Under the pieces are notes generated by a model, which ran no database searches, had not been told where the DNA came from, and was given only the letters and a program-made list of their open reading frames with translations. This document shows positions 1-8,124 of a DNA stretch of 64,000 nt, one piece after another; positions within the stretch are counted from its first letter, which is position 1, and every line of letters begins with the position of its first letter. The DNA comes from Roseivirga pacifica. GTDB lineage: Bacteria > Bacteroidota > Bacteroidia > Cytophagales > Cyclobacteriaceae. The translations under genes and the position numbers were made by a program. The stretch covers positions 565,501 to 629,500 of the forward strand of contig NZ_FOIR01000001.1 of NCBI RefSeq assembly GCF_900111145.1. The letters are read 5' to 3'.

Positions 1-493
1 AAGTTGAAAAGTCCTGAGGGGCTTTCATGCCTTCTGCAAGCACCAGTTGCTCTTCTGTTTCAATCGTCACAAACTTATCGGTATAAATGATTTCTTTGGT
101 AGGGTCCCAGTACATTTCTTCCGAGCTCAGTGTTTTGTTCTCGATCAGGTCACGAACCAGTACATCGCCTATTGCTTGATATACGTTTTGGTCGGCCTTT
201 TTGTAGCCTTGCAAAGCCGTGATTTCTGTGGTAGTGTTTTCATTCTTATCAAAGAAAGTGATTCTAAAACCTTCCGGAAATTCAATGTCTCCGTTTTGCT
301 GCTGAATCTGCTTTTTGCCTCTAAGAATCAGCTTGAGTACAGTTGAGTCACTCATATAAACCTCAACATCGGTCGACTCGAAAATAGGACCGGTGTACTC
401 TTCCATATCGGCAAGCTTCTGTTGCTCGCCCACACAGGCGCTTAGCGTGGCCAAAAAGGCCAATGACAGAACTAATTGAAAAAACTGTTTCAT
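1..493 (-). CDS. lptC: LptC-like LPS-export lipoprotein (partial)
   Basis: The gene enters from the left edge; 164 residues are visible. It opens with a hydrophobic signal ending in an L-S-A-C lipobox (Cys20), so it should be a lipoprotein. The rest is beta-rich, with YWD, KKADQ and TDKFVTIETEE segments that resemble the LptC fold, the periplasmic link that moves lipopolysaccharide from the LptBFG transporter to LptA. The neighbouring TPR and outer-membrane protein genes on the same strand fit the order coaX, OMP, TPR, lptC that I know from Bacteroidota. The family call rests on motif memory and context; the C-terminus is outside the window. Confidence 0.72.
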   Translation of the reverse strand, partial: MKQFFQLVLSLAFLATLSACVGEQQKLADMEEYTGPIFESTDVEVYMSDSTVLKLILRGKKQIQQQNGDIEFPEGFRITFFDKNENTTTEITALQGYKKADQNVYQAIGDVLVRDLIENKTLSSEEMYWDPTKEIIYTDKFVTIETEEQLVLAEGMKAPQDFST

Positions 494-561
494 AAACAAA
501 AAGGGTCTTCTCCGATAACCGAAGAAGACCACTTTATATTTTCTATTATCAAGTGAATCTA

Positions 562-1881
562 TTATTCAGGTCTTCTCTGAAGCTTCACAGACTTCTGAAT
601 CCAGCAGCCAACTTGAATAGTTTGTCCTTCTTCTTTGTTGGCAGTAAAGATATCACCGATGGTCGGGAATTGTGCTTTAGCCTGAGACATTTTTGCCGCG
701 TTACCGGCAGCAGCGTAATAATCGTAAGCTGCAATAAAACGTGCTCTATCATCTACCTGACTCTGAAGTTTGTCACAGCTAGAGCTAGCCATTACCATAT
801 CACCAATCATGGTGTACATGTCTTCCTTCAAAGTTGGGTCAACTTCAACTGCCTGAATCGCATATTTTCTTGCCTCGCTGTAGTTCTCCTGAATTCTCTC
901 AGTAGTTGCAATTTGCTTAAATGCTTTACCCTTGTCGGTATTGTCATCAGTCAATTCAACAGACTTTAAGAAGTACTCTTTAGACTTATCAAATTCTTTG
1001 TCGGCACCAAACTTAACACCCAACATGTAGCCTACACCGTAGTTCGGGCTGCTAGTAAATACAACCTCGGCCGCTTGAGTAAACCAAGCCTCATCAGTAC
1101 ACCCGCCAGAATAAGCAAAAGCAAAGATTTTGTTGGCTAGTTCTGCATCATTAGGATTTTGCTGGAATTCAGGAACCAATTTCTCTGTAATAAATGCACA
1201 GTCAATAAGGTTCAAGTCAGCAAGCTTGTTATCAATATCCTCTTTAGTTTTTACGTAACGAGAAGTTGATTTATTAGCAGCCTTAGCTTGAGCAATTTGG
1301 TAATCGATATGCTCTGAAACTCTATCGTAAATGGCGAGAATCTCCTGATCCGTGATGCCTGTTTTACGTGTAAACGCCAAAGCGGCAGCTTGCATGTAAT
1401 ATCTGGCTACAGGGTAGAATGCTTCATTTCCTTTTAGCTCATAAGTCTTTTTAAACAAGTCAAGCGTGTAGTTTGTCTTCTCTGCATCTTTGAAGTAGTA
1501 TCTAAATGCATGGTTAGCCTGACGGTCAATTACTTCTGCTTCATCACCTGGGAAGTTATCGTAACGCAACTGATATAACTGCATTACTTTATCTGCTGCA
1601 GCTATTCTTGCCGCATCGTCTTTAGCCGACTCAACCGATTCGTCCCAAACTTTAATTCCGTTGATGTAAACAGAACTACTCAATTTCGGGAATTTGGTGA
1701 TCAGTTTTTCTAAAGGAGCTTTTGCTGCTTCGTAGTTGCCCTGCTTGTAGCTATCGTCAAATAGGGTCCACAAAGTTTGCGCTTCTGATCTTTGTTCTGG
1801 ATCTTCTGGAAAGTTGAATTGGGCGTTTGCCACAAAACCAACCGCCAAAAAAGCCACTATTAAAAGAGCTTTTAATCTCAT
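562..1881 (-). CDS. secreted tetratricopeptide-repeat protein
   Basis: A 439-residue protein with a cleavable signal peptide (residues 1-20, ending in A-N-A-Q). The body is alpha-helical with TPR-like pairs: an N-terminal block (about 28-60), a central region, and clearer repeats near 280-345, where residues such as EYFLKSVEL and ARKYAIQAVEVDP show TPR spacing. TPR proteins are scaffolds, so no reaction is implied. It lies 13 bp downstream of the outer-membrane protein gene and 68 bp upstream of lptC, all on the minus strand, so a role in envelope assembly is plausible but not shown. Confidence 0.85.
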   Translation of the reverse strand: MRLKALLIVAFLAVGFVANAQFNFPEDPEQRSEAQTLWTLFDDSYKQGNYEAAKAPLEKLITKFPKLSSSVYINGIKVWDESVESAKDDAARIAAADKVMQLYQLRYDNFPGDEAEVIDRQANHAFRYYFKDAEKTNYTLDLFKKTYELKGNEAFYPVARYYMQAAALAFTRKTGITDQEILAIYDRVSEHIDYQIAQAKAANKSTSRYVKTKEDIDNKLADLNLIDCAFITEKLVPEFQQNPNDAELANKIFAFAYSGGCTDEAWFTQAAEVVFTSSPNYGVGYMLGVKFGADKEFDKSKEYFLKSVELTDDNTDKGKAFKQIATTERIQENYSEARKYAIQAVEVDPTLKEDMYTMIGDMVMASSSCDKLQSQVDDRARFIAAYDYYAAAGNAAKMSQAKAQFPTIGDIFTANKEEGQTIQVGCWIQKSVKLQRRPE

Positions 1882-1894
1882 GATTCTAGTAGTT

Positions 1895-3172
1895 TTAGTT
1901 AAATTTCTGTCTTGCGAACCAGGTTACGTCTTGTAAACTGAATCCTAAATATACCTTAATGTAATCTTCTCTTATTTTTCCGTTCGAAGTATCACCACGC
2001 TGCCCTATGGTTGCGCCAACATTTATGTGGCTAAGCCCCCAAAAGGCGTTCAACGGTAATGCTGCTCCAAAACTTATGCCAAGATCATTAACCTCGTCAT
2101 TATTAACCAAATAAGGAGTCCTTTCGTAATGAACCCCGAATCTATAACTAATTCTTCCCAAATACTTAGGAGATTGGAAATTTGGGAGTAATTCTCCACC
2201 AACGGCAATTCTAAAGGCTTGACCGAAGTTTGGCTCCTCTGTTCCATTAACTCTTCTGTACTTTGTCCAGTCCTGAGTTTGAAAATCTACTCCAATGGCT
2301 AACTTCTGAAATCGCTCGTAGCTAATACCAAAACCAAATCGCTCTGGCACAAGCACCTGAGTTTCCAAATTATTTACCAGTGTATCTGTACTGAATACAT
2401 TACCACCAGAAGCCTGATTCTCTAAAGTGATGAAAGCAGTTTCCTTTAAAGTTACTTCAGGATTATAGAAACCTCCAATATTTAATCTACTTAAATCTGA
2501 AATTGGCGCTTTGTAAACAAAGCCACCCGATGCCGTAATTTGGCCAAAGTTAACCACTCCATTTACTACCGAAGTACCAAATGAAGTAGGTCTTAATCCT
2601 TCAAGGTAGAAGCGGTCTTCTTCTTGAATAGAACCAAAAATATACGAAATTTTTGCTCCAATTAATAAGTTACCAAAACGAAAAGCATTGGTTACCGCAG
2701 CCTCATCAAGGCCGCCAACACCCGACACTTCCGTAATTGCAGTAGAACCTTCTGGCCCCGGCTCAGACTGTGTAAAGGCATATTTTACATTGGAATATGG
2801 GCTCAAATTGATTCCGATATTCCACTTAGTAAGCTTTATAGGCAGGTTGATTGAAAGATCTTTAAACCCCGCGGTAGTTCCGCTATATTTTTCAACACCA
2901 TTGGCGTGAGTCCTATAATCTAAGGCTGCATCGAACTGGAAAATGGCCTCGTTGGTAGTTGCTGTAAGGGCTGGGTTAATGTTATTGGTATAGAACCTGT
3001 TATTGTAGGTAACACCCAAACCGCCCATTGAAGAGTTGTGAGAATATCCGCCCCAGTTAGGGTCTCCGACACCATAAACCGAGTAGGCCGACTGCGTATT
3101 TTGTGCCATAGCAGGCATTAATACAAAAAAGCCCAAAAGTAGGGCAGCTATAAATTTCTGACTTCTAAGCAT
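1895..3172 (-). CDS. outer-membrane beta-barrel protein of unknown function
   Basis: A 425-residue protein when started at the ATG at 3172, which directly precedes a good signal peptide (residues 1-23, ending A-M-A-Q). The mature part shows alternating amphipathic strands, Y-S-V-Y-G-V-G near its N-terminus and an aromatic C-terminal strand ending in F-N, typical of outer-membrane barrels. In-frame sequence continues upstream to a GTG at 3364, but that extension would place 64 non-signal residues before the signal peptide and resembles the end of CoaX (separate entry), so I excluded it. It probably forms an operon with the TPR protein and lptC. Function unknown. Confidence 0.82.
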   Translation of the reverse strand: MLRSQKFIAALLLGFFVLMPAMAQNTQSAYSVYGVGDPNWGGYSHNSSMGGLGVTYNNRFYTNNINPALTATTNEAIFQFDAALDYRTHANGVEKYSGTTAGFKDLSINLPIKLTKWNIGINLSPYSNVKYAFTQSEPGPEGSTAITEVSGVGGLDEAAVTNAFRFGNLLIGAKISYIFGSIQEEDRFYLEGLRPTSFGTSVVNGVVNFGQITASGGFVYKAPISDLSRLNIGGFYNPEVTLKETAFITLENQASGGNVFSTDTLVNNLETQVLVPERFGFGISYERFQKLAIGVDFQTQDWTKYRRVNGTEEPNFGQAFRIAVGGELLPNFQSPKYLGRISYRFGVHYERTPYLVNNDEVNDLGISFGAALPLNAFWGLSHINVGATIGQRGDTSNGKIREDYIKVYLGFSLQDVTWFARQKFN

Positions 3173-3364
3173 TGTAAAGTTAACCCGATTCAATCCAACC
3201 AGCACTTTTTCGAGGGCTACAAAGATGTCAGATTTTATTTTAGATTCAAACAATTTGACATTTGCTGCCATCTTAATGGTCTTTAAATCAGGATTTTTTA
3301 ACATTAATTGGGAGAAGGGGGCGATTTGAAAACCTGTATGGCATACATCTGCCCAATTCACCAC
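3173..3364 (-). pseudogene. coaX: decayed 3' end of type III pantothenate kinase (coaX)
   Basis: The 64 in-frame codons upstream of the outer-membrane protein start read like the C-terminus of CoaX, which makes phosphopantothenate for coenzyme A. Visible similarities: KNPDLKTI, then FESKIKSDIF, then VLVGLNRV, matching the family pattern (helix, GGDA, F..KLK..IF, LVL.GLN.IL). The conserved GGDA is replaced by AANV, the N-terminal two-thirds (ATP and pantothenate sites) is absent, and a stop (TAA, 3368-3370) closes the frame. The position, immediately before the OMP gene, is where coaX sits in relatives as I remember it. The alternative is a chance in-frame extension. Confidence 0.5.
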
Positions 3365-3520
3365 TATTTAGAACTTATTTAATTCTATTGTATTTGAGGC
3401 ATTGCGCCTAAATCATCACCCTAAATACAAGCTTTGAAAGCAGAACCACTAACCCATTGGGCCGATTTACACTTTTTTAACATCTGCTAAATAGCCGCTT
3501 TCATTGTACCTTGCTACAGA

Positions 3521-4588
3521 ATGGAGAACAGAGATAGTTATAAGGTTATAGGCGTCATGTCGGGCACCTCGCTCGATGGCCTCGATATTGTGTTAGCCAA
3601 TTTTCAGTTGCACAACAACCTTTGGTCATTCGAAATTGAAGAAGCCAAAACGGAGGTTTATCCTGAAACCATAGTGGGCCAATTAAAGAGGGGGATCAGG
3701 CTAACAGATTCTGAAATAAAAGATTTGGACCAAACACTTGGTGAGTTTATTGGCGAGGCCATAAAATTATCAATGGGAGAAAAGCTGTCCCAAATTGACT
3801 TTATTGCTTCACATGGTCATACCATATTTCATCAGCCCGAAAAAGGCATAACCCTGCAAATTGGGAGTGGTGAGTTTATTCATCAAATCACTAAAACTCC
3901 TGTGGTCAATGATTTCCGCTCGCTCGATGTTTCGCTTGGCGGCCAAGGCGCTCCGCTAGTTCCTGTTGGCGATAGAGACCTTTTTCATGAATTTGATTTT
4001 TGCTTAAACCTTGGCGGAATAGCGAACATTAGCACTAAGCAAAATGAGGAAATGATTGCCTTTGACATCTGCCCTTTTAATATGGTGTTAAACAGCTTGG
4101 CCGAACGAATAGGGTTGAGCTATGATGCAGATGGAAGGCTCGCCAGCCAAGGGCAAATCGTTCCAGAACTTTTACAGCAGTTACAAGCTATACCTTATAA
4201 TAATGAGTTAGGACCAAAATCTTTAGGTGCCGAAGACTGCGAAAAGAACTGGAAACCGCTGGTGGAACCAAGCAAAAACAGTCCAGAGGATTTAATGTGC
4301 ACCTATTGTGAGTATGCTGCCATAGAAATTGCCAAAGCTGGAAGCAGTAAAGCGGAAGGTAGCATGCTGGTAACCGGTGGCGGTGCTTTTCACCAACACT
4401 TTATTGAAAGGCTGAAAAGCCACTTTAAAGGTCAGGTAATTGTACCAACTGAAGAGCTTATCAGCTTTAAAGAAGCCTTGGTTTTTGCCTATTTAGGGGT
4501 GCTAAGAGTAAGAAACCAACCCAATTGTTTGGCCTCTGTAACTGGGGCAAAACGCAATAATTCGGGTGGAAAACTCATTGGTTTCTGA
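3521..4588 (+). CDS. anmK: anhydro-N-acetylmuramic acid kinase
   Basis: Phosphorylates and opens 1,6-anhydro-N-acetylmuramic acid from recycled peptidoglycan, giving MurNAc-6-phosphate. The 355-residue length is normal for the family. The sugar-kinase phosphate loop GVMSGTSLDG is at residues 11-20, GGQGAPLVPVGD at 140-151 supplies the expected catalytic Asp (D151), LNLGGIAN follows, and the C-terminal signature LASVTGAKRNNSGG is intact near 337-350. It stands alone on the plus strand, divergent from the envelope genes to its left; no murQ is next to it in this window. The start is the first ATG after a clear intergenic gap. Confidence 0.96.
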   Translation: MENRDSYKVIGVMSGTSLDGLDIVLANFQLHNNLWSFEIEEAKTEVYPETIVGQLKRGIRLTDSEIKDLDQTLGEFIGEAIKLSMGEKLSQIDFIASHGHTIFHQPEKGITLQIGSGEFIHQITKTPVVNDFRSLDVSLGGQGAPLVPVGDRDLFHEFDFCLNLGGIANISTKQNEEMIAFDICPFNMVLNSLAERIGLSYDADGRLASQGQIVPELLQQLQAIPYNNELGPKSLGAEDCEKNWKPLVEPSKNSPEDLMCTYCEYAAIEIAKAGSSKAEGSMLVTGGGAFHQHFIERLKSHFKGQVIVPTEELISFKEALVFAYLGVLRVRNQPNCLASVTGAKRNNSGGKLIGF

Positions 4589-4741
4589 AACGAAACATAA
4601 TCTTAATCTTTCCGAATATTCGCTTACAATCTGATTATAAGCACATTAAGATTTAGCAAGCTTCACCAATTCTCCCGACTACATGAACGGGATTTGAAAT
4701 CTTAACTAAGAAGTCTATTTTAGCGATTCACATCAATCTAC

Positions 4742-6283
4742 ATGAGACGCAGCGCTTTATTCACATATTTAGCAGTAATACTTCTTACTGTATTTTCTCA
4801 AAACCAGATCGTTGCCGCTCCTTTTTTTTCCGAAACCAATGCAATCGTTGAGCAAAACGAGCACGGTAGTGAGCACGGCACGGAAGAACACGGAGAGGAC
4901 CAAGGGCATGGGGAGGCTGCCGAACATGAAGAAGGCGGACACGAAGGAGATGCACACGGGGCACCTCCGGGCTGGACGGTAATTCCTTTTGTGCTGCTAT
5001 TGGGTATGATTGCCACAGGCCCGCTTTTCTACGAACATTTTTGGCATAAGAACTATCCAATTATAGCAGTTGGTTTGGCCTGTATTGTGGTATTGTATTA
5101 CCTATTTGTATTACATGATACACATGGTCCAGTTCACGCTTTGGCAGAATACCTGCAGTTTATTGCACTTTTAAGCTCCCTATATATTGCTTCTGGGGGT
5201 ATAATGATTAATGTGGACAAGCGTGCTACACCAATGGCCAACGTAATTCTGCTATTGGTTGGGGCTGTTATTGCCAACCTAATTGGTACTACGGGAGCTT
5301 CAATGCTATTAATCAGACCTTTTATAAGGTTGAACAAAGGTAGAATTCAGCCTTACCATATTATCTTCTTCATTTTTATGGTGAGTAATATTGGAGGCGC
5401 TTTAACACCAATTGGTGACCCACCACTGTTCTTAGGGTTCTTAAAAGGAGTGCCATTTATGTGGACCGTAGAACACAACTTTGTGGAGTGGGCTTTTGCG
5501 TTGGCTCTTTTAGCCGTAATCTTCTACTTCTTCGATAATAGGAATAAAGAGGTTGATCCACTAGTTCAGGAAACCACTTTTACGAATAAAATCACCATTA
5601 TAGGCACCAAGAATTTCTTTTGGCTTGCAGTTGTAATTGCTTCGGTATTTTTAGATCCGAACGTAATTGAAGGTGTGCCAGCAATTGTATACGATGGACA
5701 GAAATTCTCTTTTCTTCGTGAGTTGATCATGTTCGCGGTAGGGTTCTTCTCTTTCAAATTCGCGAATAAGGATGCCATTAATGGTAACGAGTTCAACTTT
5801 GAGCCAATCCGTGAGGTAGCTTTTATCTTTATCGGAATATTCGGTACTATGATGCCTGCCTTAGCATTGGTAAGTGAGTTTGCACAATCGGAAACTGGTG
5901 CTTCTTTAATCAATGCTAACTCCCTTTATTGGGGAACAGGGTTTCTTTCAGGGTTCTTAGATAATGCGCCAACTTATTTGAACTTCTTGGCTGCTGCTTT
6001 AGCCTCCCAGGGTGGCGACATTAGCACCATCTCAGATGTTCAGGCTTATGCTGCCGGAGGTACCTTTGCAGATTCGGTTGTCAACCTTACAGCCATTGCA
6101 GTTGGAGCCGTATTCTTTGGCGCCATGACTTACATTGGCAATGGACCAAACTTTATGGTTAAGTCAATTGCAGAGCAAACTGGTATCCATATGCCATCTT
6201 TCTTTGGTTATATCCTTAGGTACTCGGTGCCAATTCTATTACCAATCTTCTTTATTGTTTGGTTGGTATTCTTTGTGCTTTAA
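4742..6283 (+). CDS. nhaD: NhaD-type Na+/H+ antiporter with His-rich N-terminus
   Basis: An inner-membrane antiporter of the ion-transporter superfamily that exports Na+ (or Li+) in exchange for protons. The 513-residue protein has a signal-like segment (1-26), a linker about 35-75 dense in His, Glu, Asp and Gly, then about 11-13 membrane helices. NhaD signatures include TGASMLLIRP, SNIGGALTPIGDPPLFLGFL and FLDNAPTYLNFLAA, which contain the polar ion-path residues. The His/Glu-rich leader probably faces the periplasm and could bind metal or sense pH; this is inference. A strong terminator follows (6311-6336). Confidence 0.92.
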   Translation: MRRSALFTYLAVILLTVFSQNQIVAAPFFSETNAIVEQNEHGSEHGTEEHGEDQGHGEAAEHEEGGHEGDAHGAPPGWTVIPFVLLLGMIATGPLFYEHFWHKNYPIIAVGLACIVVLYYLFVLHDTHGPVHALAEYLQFIALLSSLYIASGGIMINVDKRATPMANVILLLVGAVIANLIGTTGASMLLIRPFIRLNKGRIQPYHIIFFIFMVSNIGGALTPIGDPPLFLGFLKGVPFMWTVEHNFVEWAFALALLAVIFYFFDNRNKEVDPLVQETTFTNKITIIGTKNFFWLAVVIASVFLDPNVIEGVPAIVYDGQKFSFLRELIMFAVGFFSFKFANKDAINGNEFNFEPIREVAFIFIGIFGTMMPALALVSEFAQSETGASLINANSLYWGTGFLSGFLDNAPTYLNFLAAALASQGGDISTISDVQAYAAGGTFADSVVNLTAIAVGAVFFGAMTYIGNGPNFMVKSIAEQTGIHMPSFFGYILRYSVPILLPIFFIVWLVFFVL

Positions 6284-6310
6284 GCGCAGCTCAAAAAAAG
6301 CTTTAAAAGA

Positions 6311-6336
6311 AAAACCGGTGTTAAGCCGGTTTTTTT
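6311..6336 (+). terminator. intrinsic terminator after nhaD
   Basis: Arms AAAACCGG and CCGGTTTT around a 7-base loop, running into a run of T. It sits 28 bp after the nhaD stop and insulates the toxin-antitoxin pair downstream. Confidence 0.85.
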
Positions 6337-6380
6337 GTTTAGTCCCCTTTTTTGGCTCAACCCAAAGCGATTGTATTCGT

Positions 6381-6408
6381 TACCAAAATTTGGTACTTTT
6401 AATAAAAG
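6381..6408 (+). promoter_or_regulatory. palindromic operator candidates of the parDE-type pair
   Basis: Two perfect inverted repeats lie back to back just before the antitoxin start: TACCAAAATTTGGTA (6381-6395) and CTTTTAATAAAAG (6396-6408). Ribbon-helix-helix antitoxins of the ParD type bind such palindromes to repress their own operon. The segment TACTTTTA at 6394-6401 overlaps both and loosely resembles a Bacteroidota -7 element. Position and symmetry are seen; binding is inferred. Confidence 0.6.
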
Positions 6409-6416
6409 CTATAAAA

Positions 6417-6659
6417 ATGGGCAAAAACACATCTATCTCACTTGGAAGTCATTTCGAAGAATTCATTCAAGCTGAAGTTAAATCAGGTAAGTATAGTTCT
6501 GTAAGTGAGGTTGTACGTTCTGCTCTTCGTTTATTAGAAAAGGAAGAAGCGAAAGAAAAAGAGCTCATAAAAGCTTTGGTAACTGGTGAAGAAAGTGGCT
6601 TTGTTGATGATTTTGATCCTCAAGAAAATCTTAAGCAGCTACATCAAAAACATCAATGA
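6417..6659 (+). CDS. parD: ParD-like ribbon-helix-helix antitoxin
   Basis: An 80-residue antitoxin that should neutralise the following ParE-like toxin and repress the operon. Residues 1-45 form a ribbon-helix-helix: a basic strand (KNTSISLGSHFEEFI), then the motif KSGKYSSVSEVVRSALRLLE typical of ParD/CopG-type proteins. The C-terminal half is charged and probably wraps the toxin. The reading frame is open further upstream through the end of nhaD, but the ATG at 6417 directly precedes the DNA-binding strand and follows the operator palindromes, so it is the sensible start. Its stop overlaps the toxin start by four bases. Confidence 0.9.
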   Translation: MGKNTSISLGSHFEEFIQAEVKSGKYSSVSEVVRSALRLLEKEEAKEKELIKALVTGEESGFVDDFDPQENLKQLHQKHQ

Positions 6660-6952
6660 GAAAATACCGGATAAGCACACAGGCTATTAACGACTTAAAT
6701 AATATCTGGCTGTTTACATTTAGGAAATGGTCCAAAGCACAAGCCGACAGGTATTACCAGCAAATTATTGATGAAATAGAGTTTGTGGCTCAAAATTTCT
6801 ATGCTGGAAAATCGCTGGAGCACGCACGGCACAACTATCGATATTCACCAGTTAAATCTCATTTGGTATTCTACCGAAAAGCCGAAGGTGAGGTGGTCGA
6901 AATTGTCAGAATTCTCCACCAACGAATGGATGTAAAAAAGCACATTGAATAA
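6656..6952 (+). CDS. parE: ParE/RelE-superfamily toxin
   Basis: A 98-residue toxin. The order of elements is that of ParE: an N-terminal strand followed by a helix (QAINDLNNIWLFT), a long second helix with RYYQQIIDEIEFVA, then strands YRYSPVKSHLVFYR and VEIVRILHQRMD. The RILHQRMD ending is characteristic of ParE, whose characterised members poison DNA gyrase; RelE-like relatives cut mRNA, and the sequence alone does not exclude that. The start overlaps the antitoxin stop (ATGA), so the two are translationally coupled. Both genes look intact. Confidence 0.9.
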   Translation: MRKYRISTQAINDLNNIWLFTFRKWSKAQADRYYQQIIDEIEFVAQNFYAGKSLEHARHNYRYSPVKSHLVFYRKAEGEVVEIVRILHQRMDVKKHIE

Positions 6953-7016
6953 GCACCTTATCAAATACCTCTGGTCTTTCAGGAACAATTCTGTTTAAAA
7001 GCGAGTATCTTATAGT

Positions 7017-7229
7017 ATGAATGGCTTCTACTACGATATGTTTTTAAGTGGGCTTACTTATGTAATACTGGTTTACTTAGCCTTTAGGCTAATGCGAAAA
7101 CGCAAAAGGCCGAACATAGGTGGAGATGATGGTGGCCAAAGGAATGCTCCAAAAACCCCGATACTAGATTTACCGCCTGGTATAATCTGGCACAGCGATT
7201 TAAAGCAAAAAGAAGATATCCCCGTTTAG
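7017..7229 (+). CDS. small membrane-anchored protein, unknown
   Basis: A 70-residue protein with one hydrophobic segment (about residues 8-24) followed by a basic stretch RLMRKRKR, which by the positive-inside rule would put the C-terminal tail in the cytoplasm. The tail is polar and Pro/Gly-rich. I recognise no family. Its last codons overlap the fur stop on the other strand by four bases. It is plausible from its composition and position but has no other support. Confidence 0.5.
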   Translation: MNGFYYDMFLSGLTYVILVYLAFRLMRKRKRPNIGGDDGGQRNAPKTPILDLPPGIIWHSDLKQKEDIPV

Positions 7230-7642
7230 TTACACTTGTCGCAAGTGCCGGTAATTAGATAGTTACTTTCCTCGTAAGAAAACCCGCTAGGTAAACTCAC
7301 CTTAGGAATATGCACATTTTCAAGGCAGGTAGTTTCACCACAGTTGTTACACTTAAAGTGAATATGATCGTGCTGATGCTCCACTTCAGAGCAGGCATCA
7401 TCGCAAAGGGCATAGTGCATGGTGCCAGTATCGTCAAGCACCTTATGAATTAACCCCTTTTCTAAAAAAGACTTTAGGGTACGGTAAATGGTCACCCGGT
7501 CATACTGGCTGTCCATTTCCGCTTCAATGTCGCTATGCGAAATGGCCACATTCTTGTTCAAGAAAACACTAATAATATCGGCACGACCTTGCGTGTGGCG
7601 CAACGAGTGGTCTTTTAATATTTGTTTGATCTGCGTATTCAC
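7226..7642 (-). CDS. Fur-family metal-responsive repressor
   Basis: A 138-residue regulator with the Fur layout: a winged helix in residues 1-80 (recognition helix near DRVTIYRTLKSFLEKGLI) and a C-terminal metal-binding and dimerisation domain. Metal ligands are visible: His89, His91, His93 and His95 in the HQHDHIHF stretch, a structural zinc site Cys98/Cys101, and a second CxxC at Cys134/Cys137. Both Fur and Zur have these sites, so the metal (iron or zinc) is not decided. The start is GTG. It lies 16 bp downstream of the DUF6787-like gene and probably shares its transcript. Confidence 0.92.
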   Translation of the reverse strand: MNTQIKQILKDHSLRHTQGRADIISVFLNKNVAISHSDIEAEMDSQYDRVTIYRTLKSFLEKGLIHKVLDDTGTMHYALCDDACSEVEHQHDHIHFKCNNCGETTCLENVHIPKVSLPSGFSYEESNYLITGTCDKCN

Positions 7643-7648
7643 TGCTTA

Positions 7649-7660
7649 AATGTAAACATT
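7649..7660 (-). promoter_or_regulatory. inverted repeat just upstream of the Fur-family gene
   Basis: AATGTAAACATT: arms AATGT and ACATT around AA, 6 bp before the GTG start. The position suits autoregulation, but the repeat is short and AT-rich, so chance is possible. Confidence 0.3.
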
Positions 7661-7952
7661 AAGTATTACTCTTGACAAACAGACGTTTAATTGCTCTGCC
7701 AAGTTTCTTTTCTTTCTCCCAAAAGAACGAAAACTGTCCAAAAATAAATCCATACACCAAAAGTAAGATTTGGTACAGTGGGAATATGAAGATCAAATAG
7801 AGGGCCGTTCCCTTCCAACCATGAAAATGATCGAGGCCTAGGAAACTGAAAATCACTTTTTTAAGAAAAAGTACAGAAGAACCGGTCAGCGCAAACACCA
7901 CCAAAATCAACACCACTTGAAATAGCGACTCAAGCCCCCATTTCTCTTTCAT
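7659..7952 (-). CDS. DUF6787-like small membrane protein
   Basis: About 97 residues from the ATG at 7952: a short amphipathic start (MKEKWGLES), two membrane helices (FQVVLILVVFALTG and ALYLIFIFPLYQILLLVYGFIFG) and a basic, Trp-containing tail (FFWEKEKKLGRAIKRLF). This is the pattern of a conserved Bacteroidota family that I recall as DUF6787, often mislabelled diacylglyceryl transferase. No function is known. The frame is open upstream to 8069; those codons lack family resemblance, so I use the internal ATG. It precedes fur on the same strand. Confidence 0.7.
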   Translation of the reverse strand: MKEKWGLESLFQVVLILVVFALTGSSVLFLKKVIFSFLGLDHFHGWKGTALYLIFIFPLYQILLLVYGFIFGQFSFFWEKEKKLGRAIKRLFVKSNT

Positions 7953-8124
7953 TCTTTCTAAAAAACTCTGCTTTGCCACGGCTTTTAATTTTACCGAACA
8001 AAGGTAAGCATCTTGTAGAATTATAAAACTTTTGGAGCGATTCGCCTTCCATCCAAAAAATAGTGGCAAATGTAGTCTAGCGCATGATTATTCAATATCT
8101 TAGGACTCTTAACCACCAAAAACT

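Noticed and set aside
553-969. A 138-codon open frame on the plus strand
   Set aside because: Antisense to the 3' half of the TPR protein gene; no domain and an unlikely composition.
4785-5060. Several short open frames on the minus strand
   Set aside because: They arise from the GC-rich His/Glu codons of the nhaD leader and overlap each other in different frames.
6135-6416. Upstream extension of the ParD-like frame
   Set aside because: It runs through the end of nhaD and a terminator; the family begins at the ATG at 6417.
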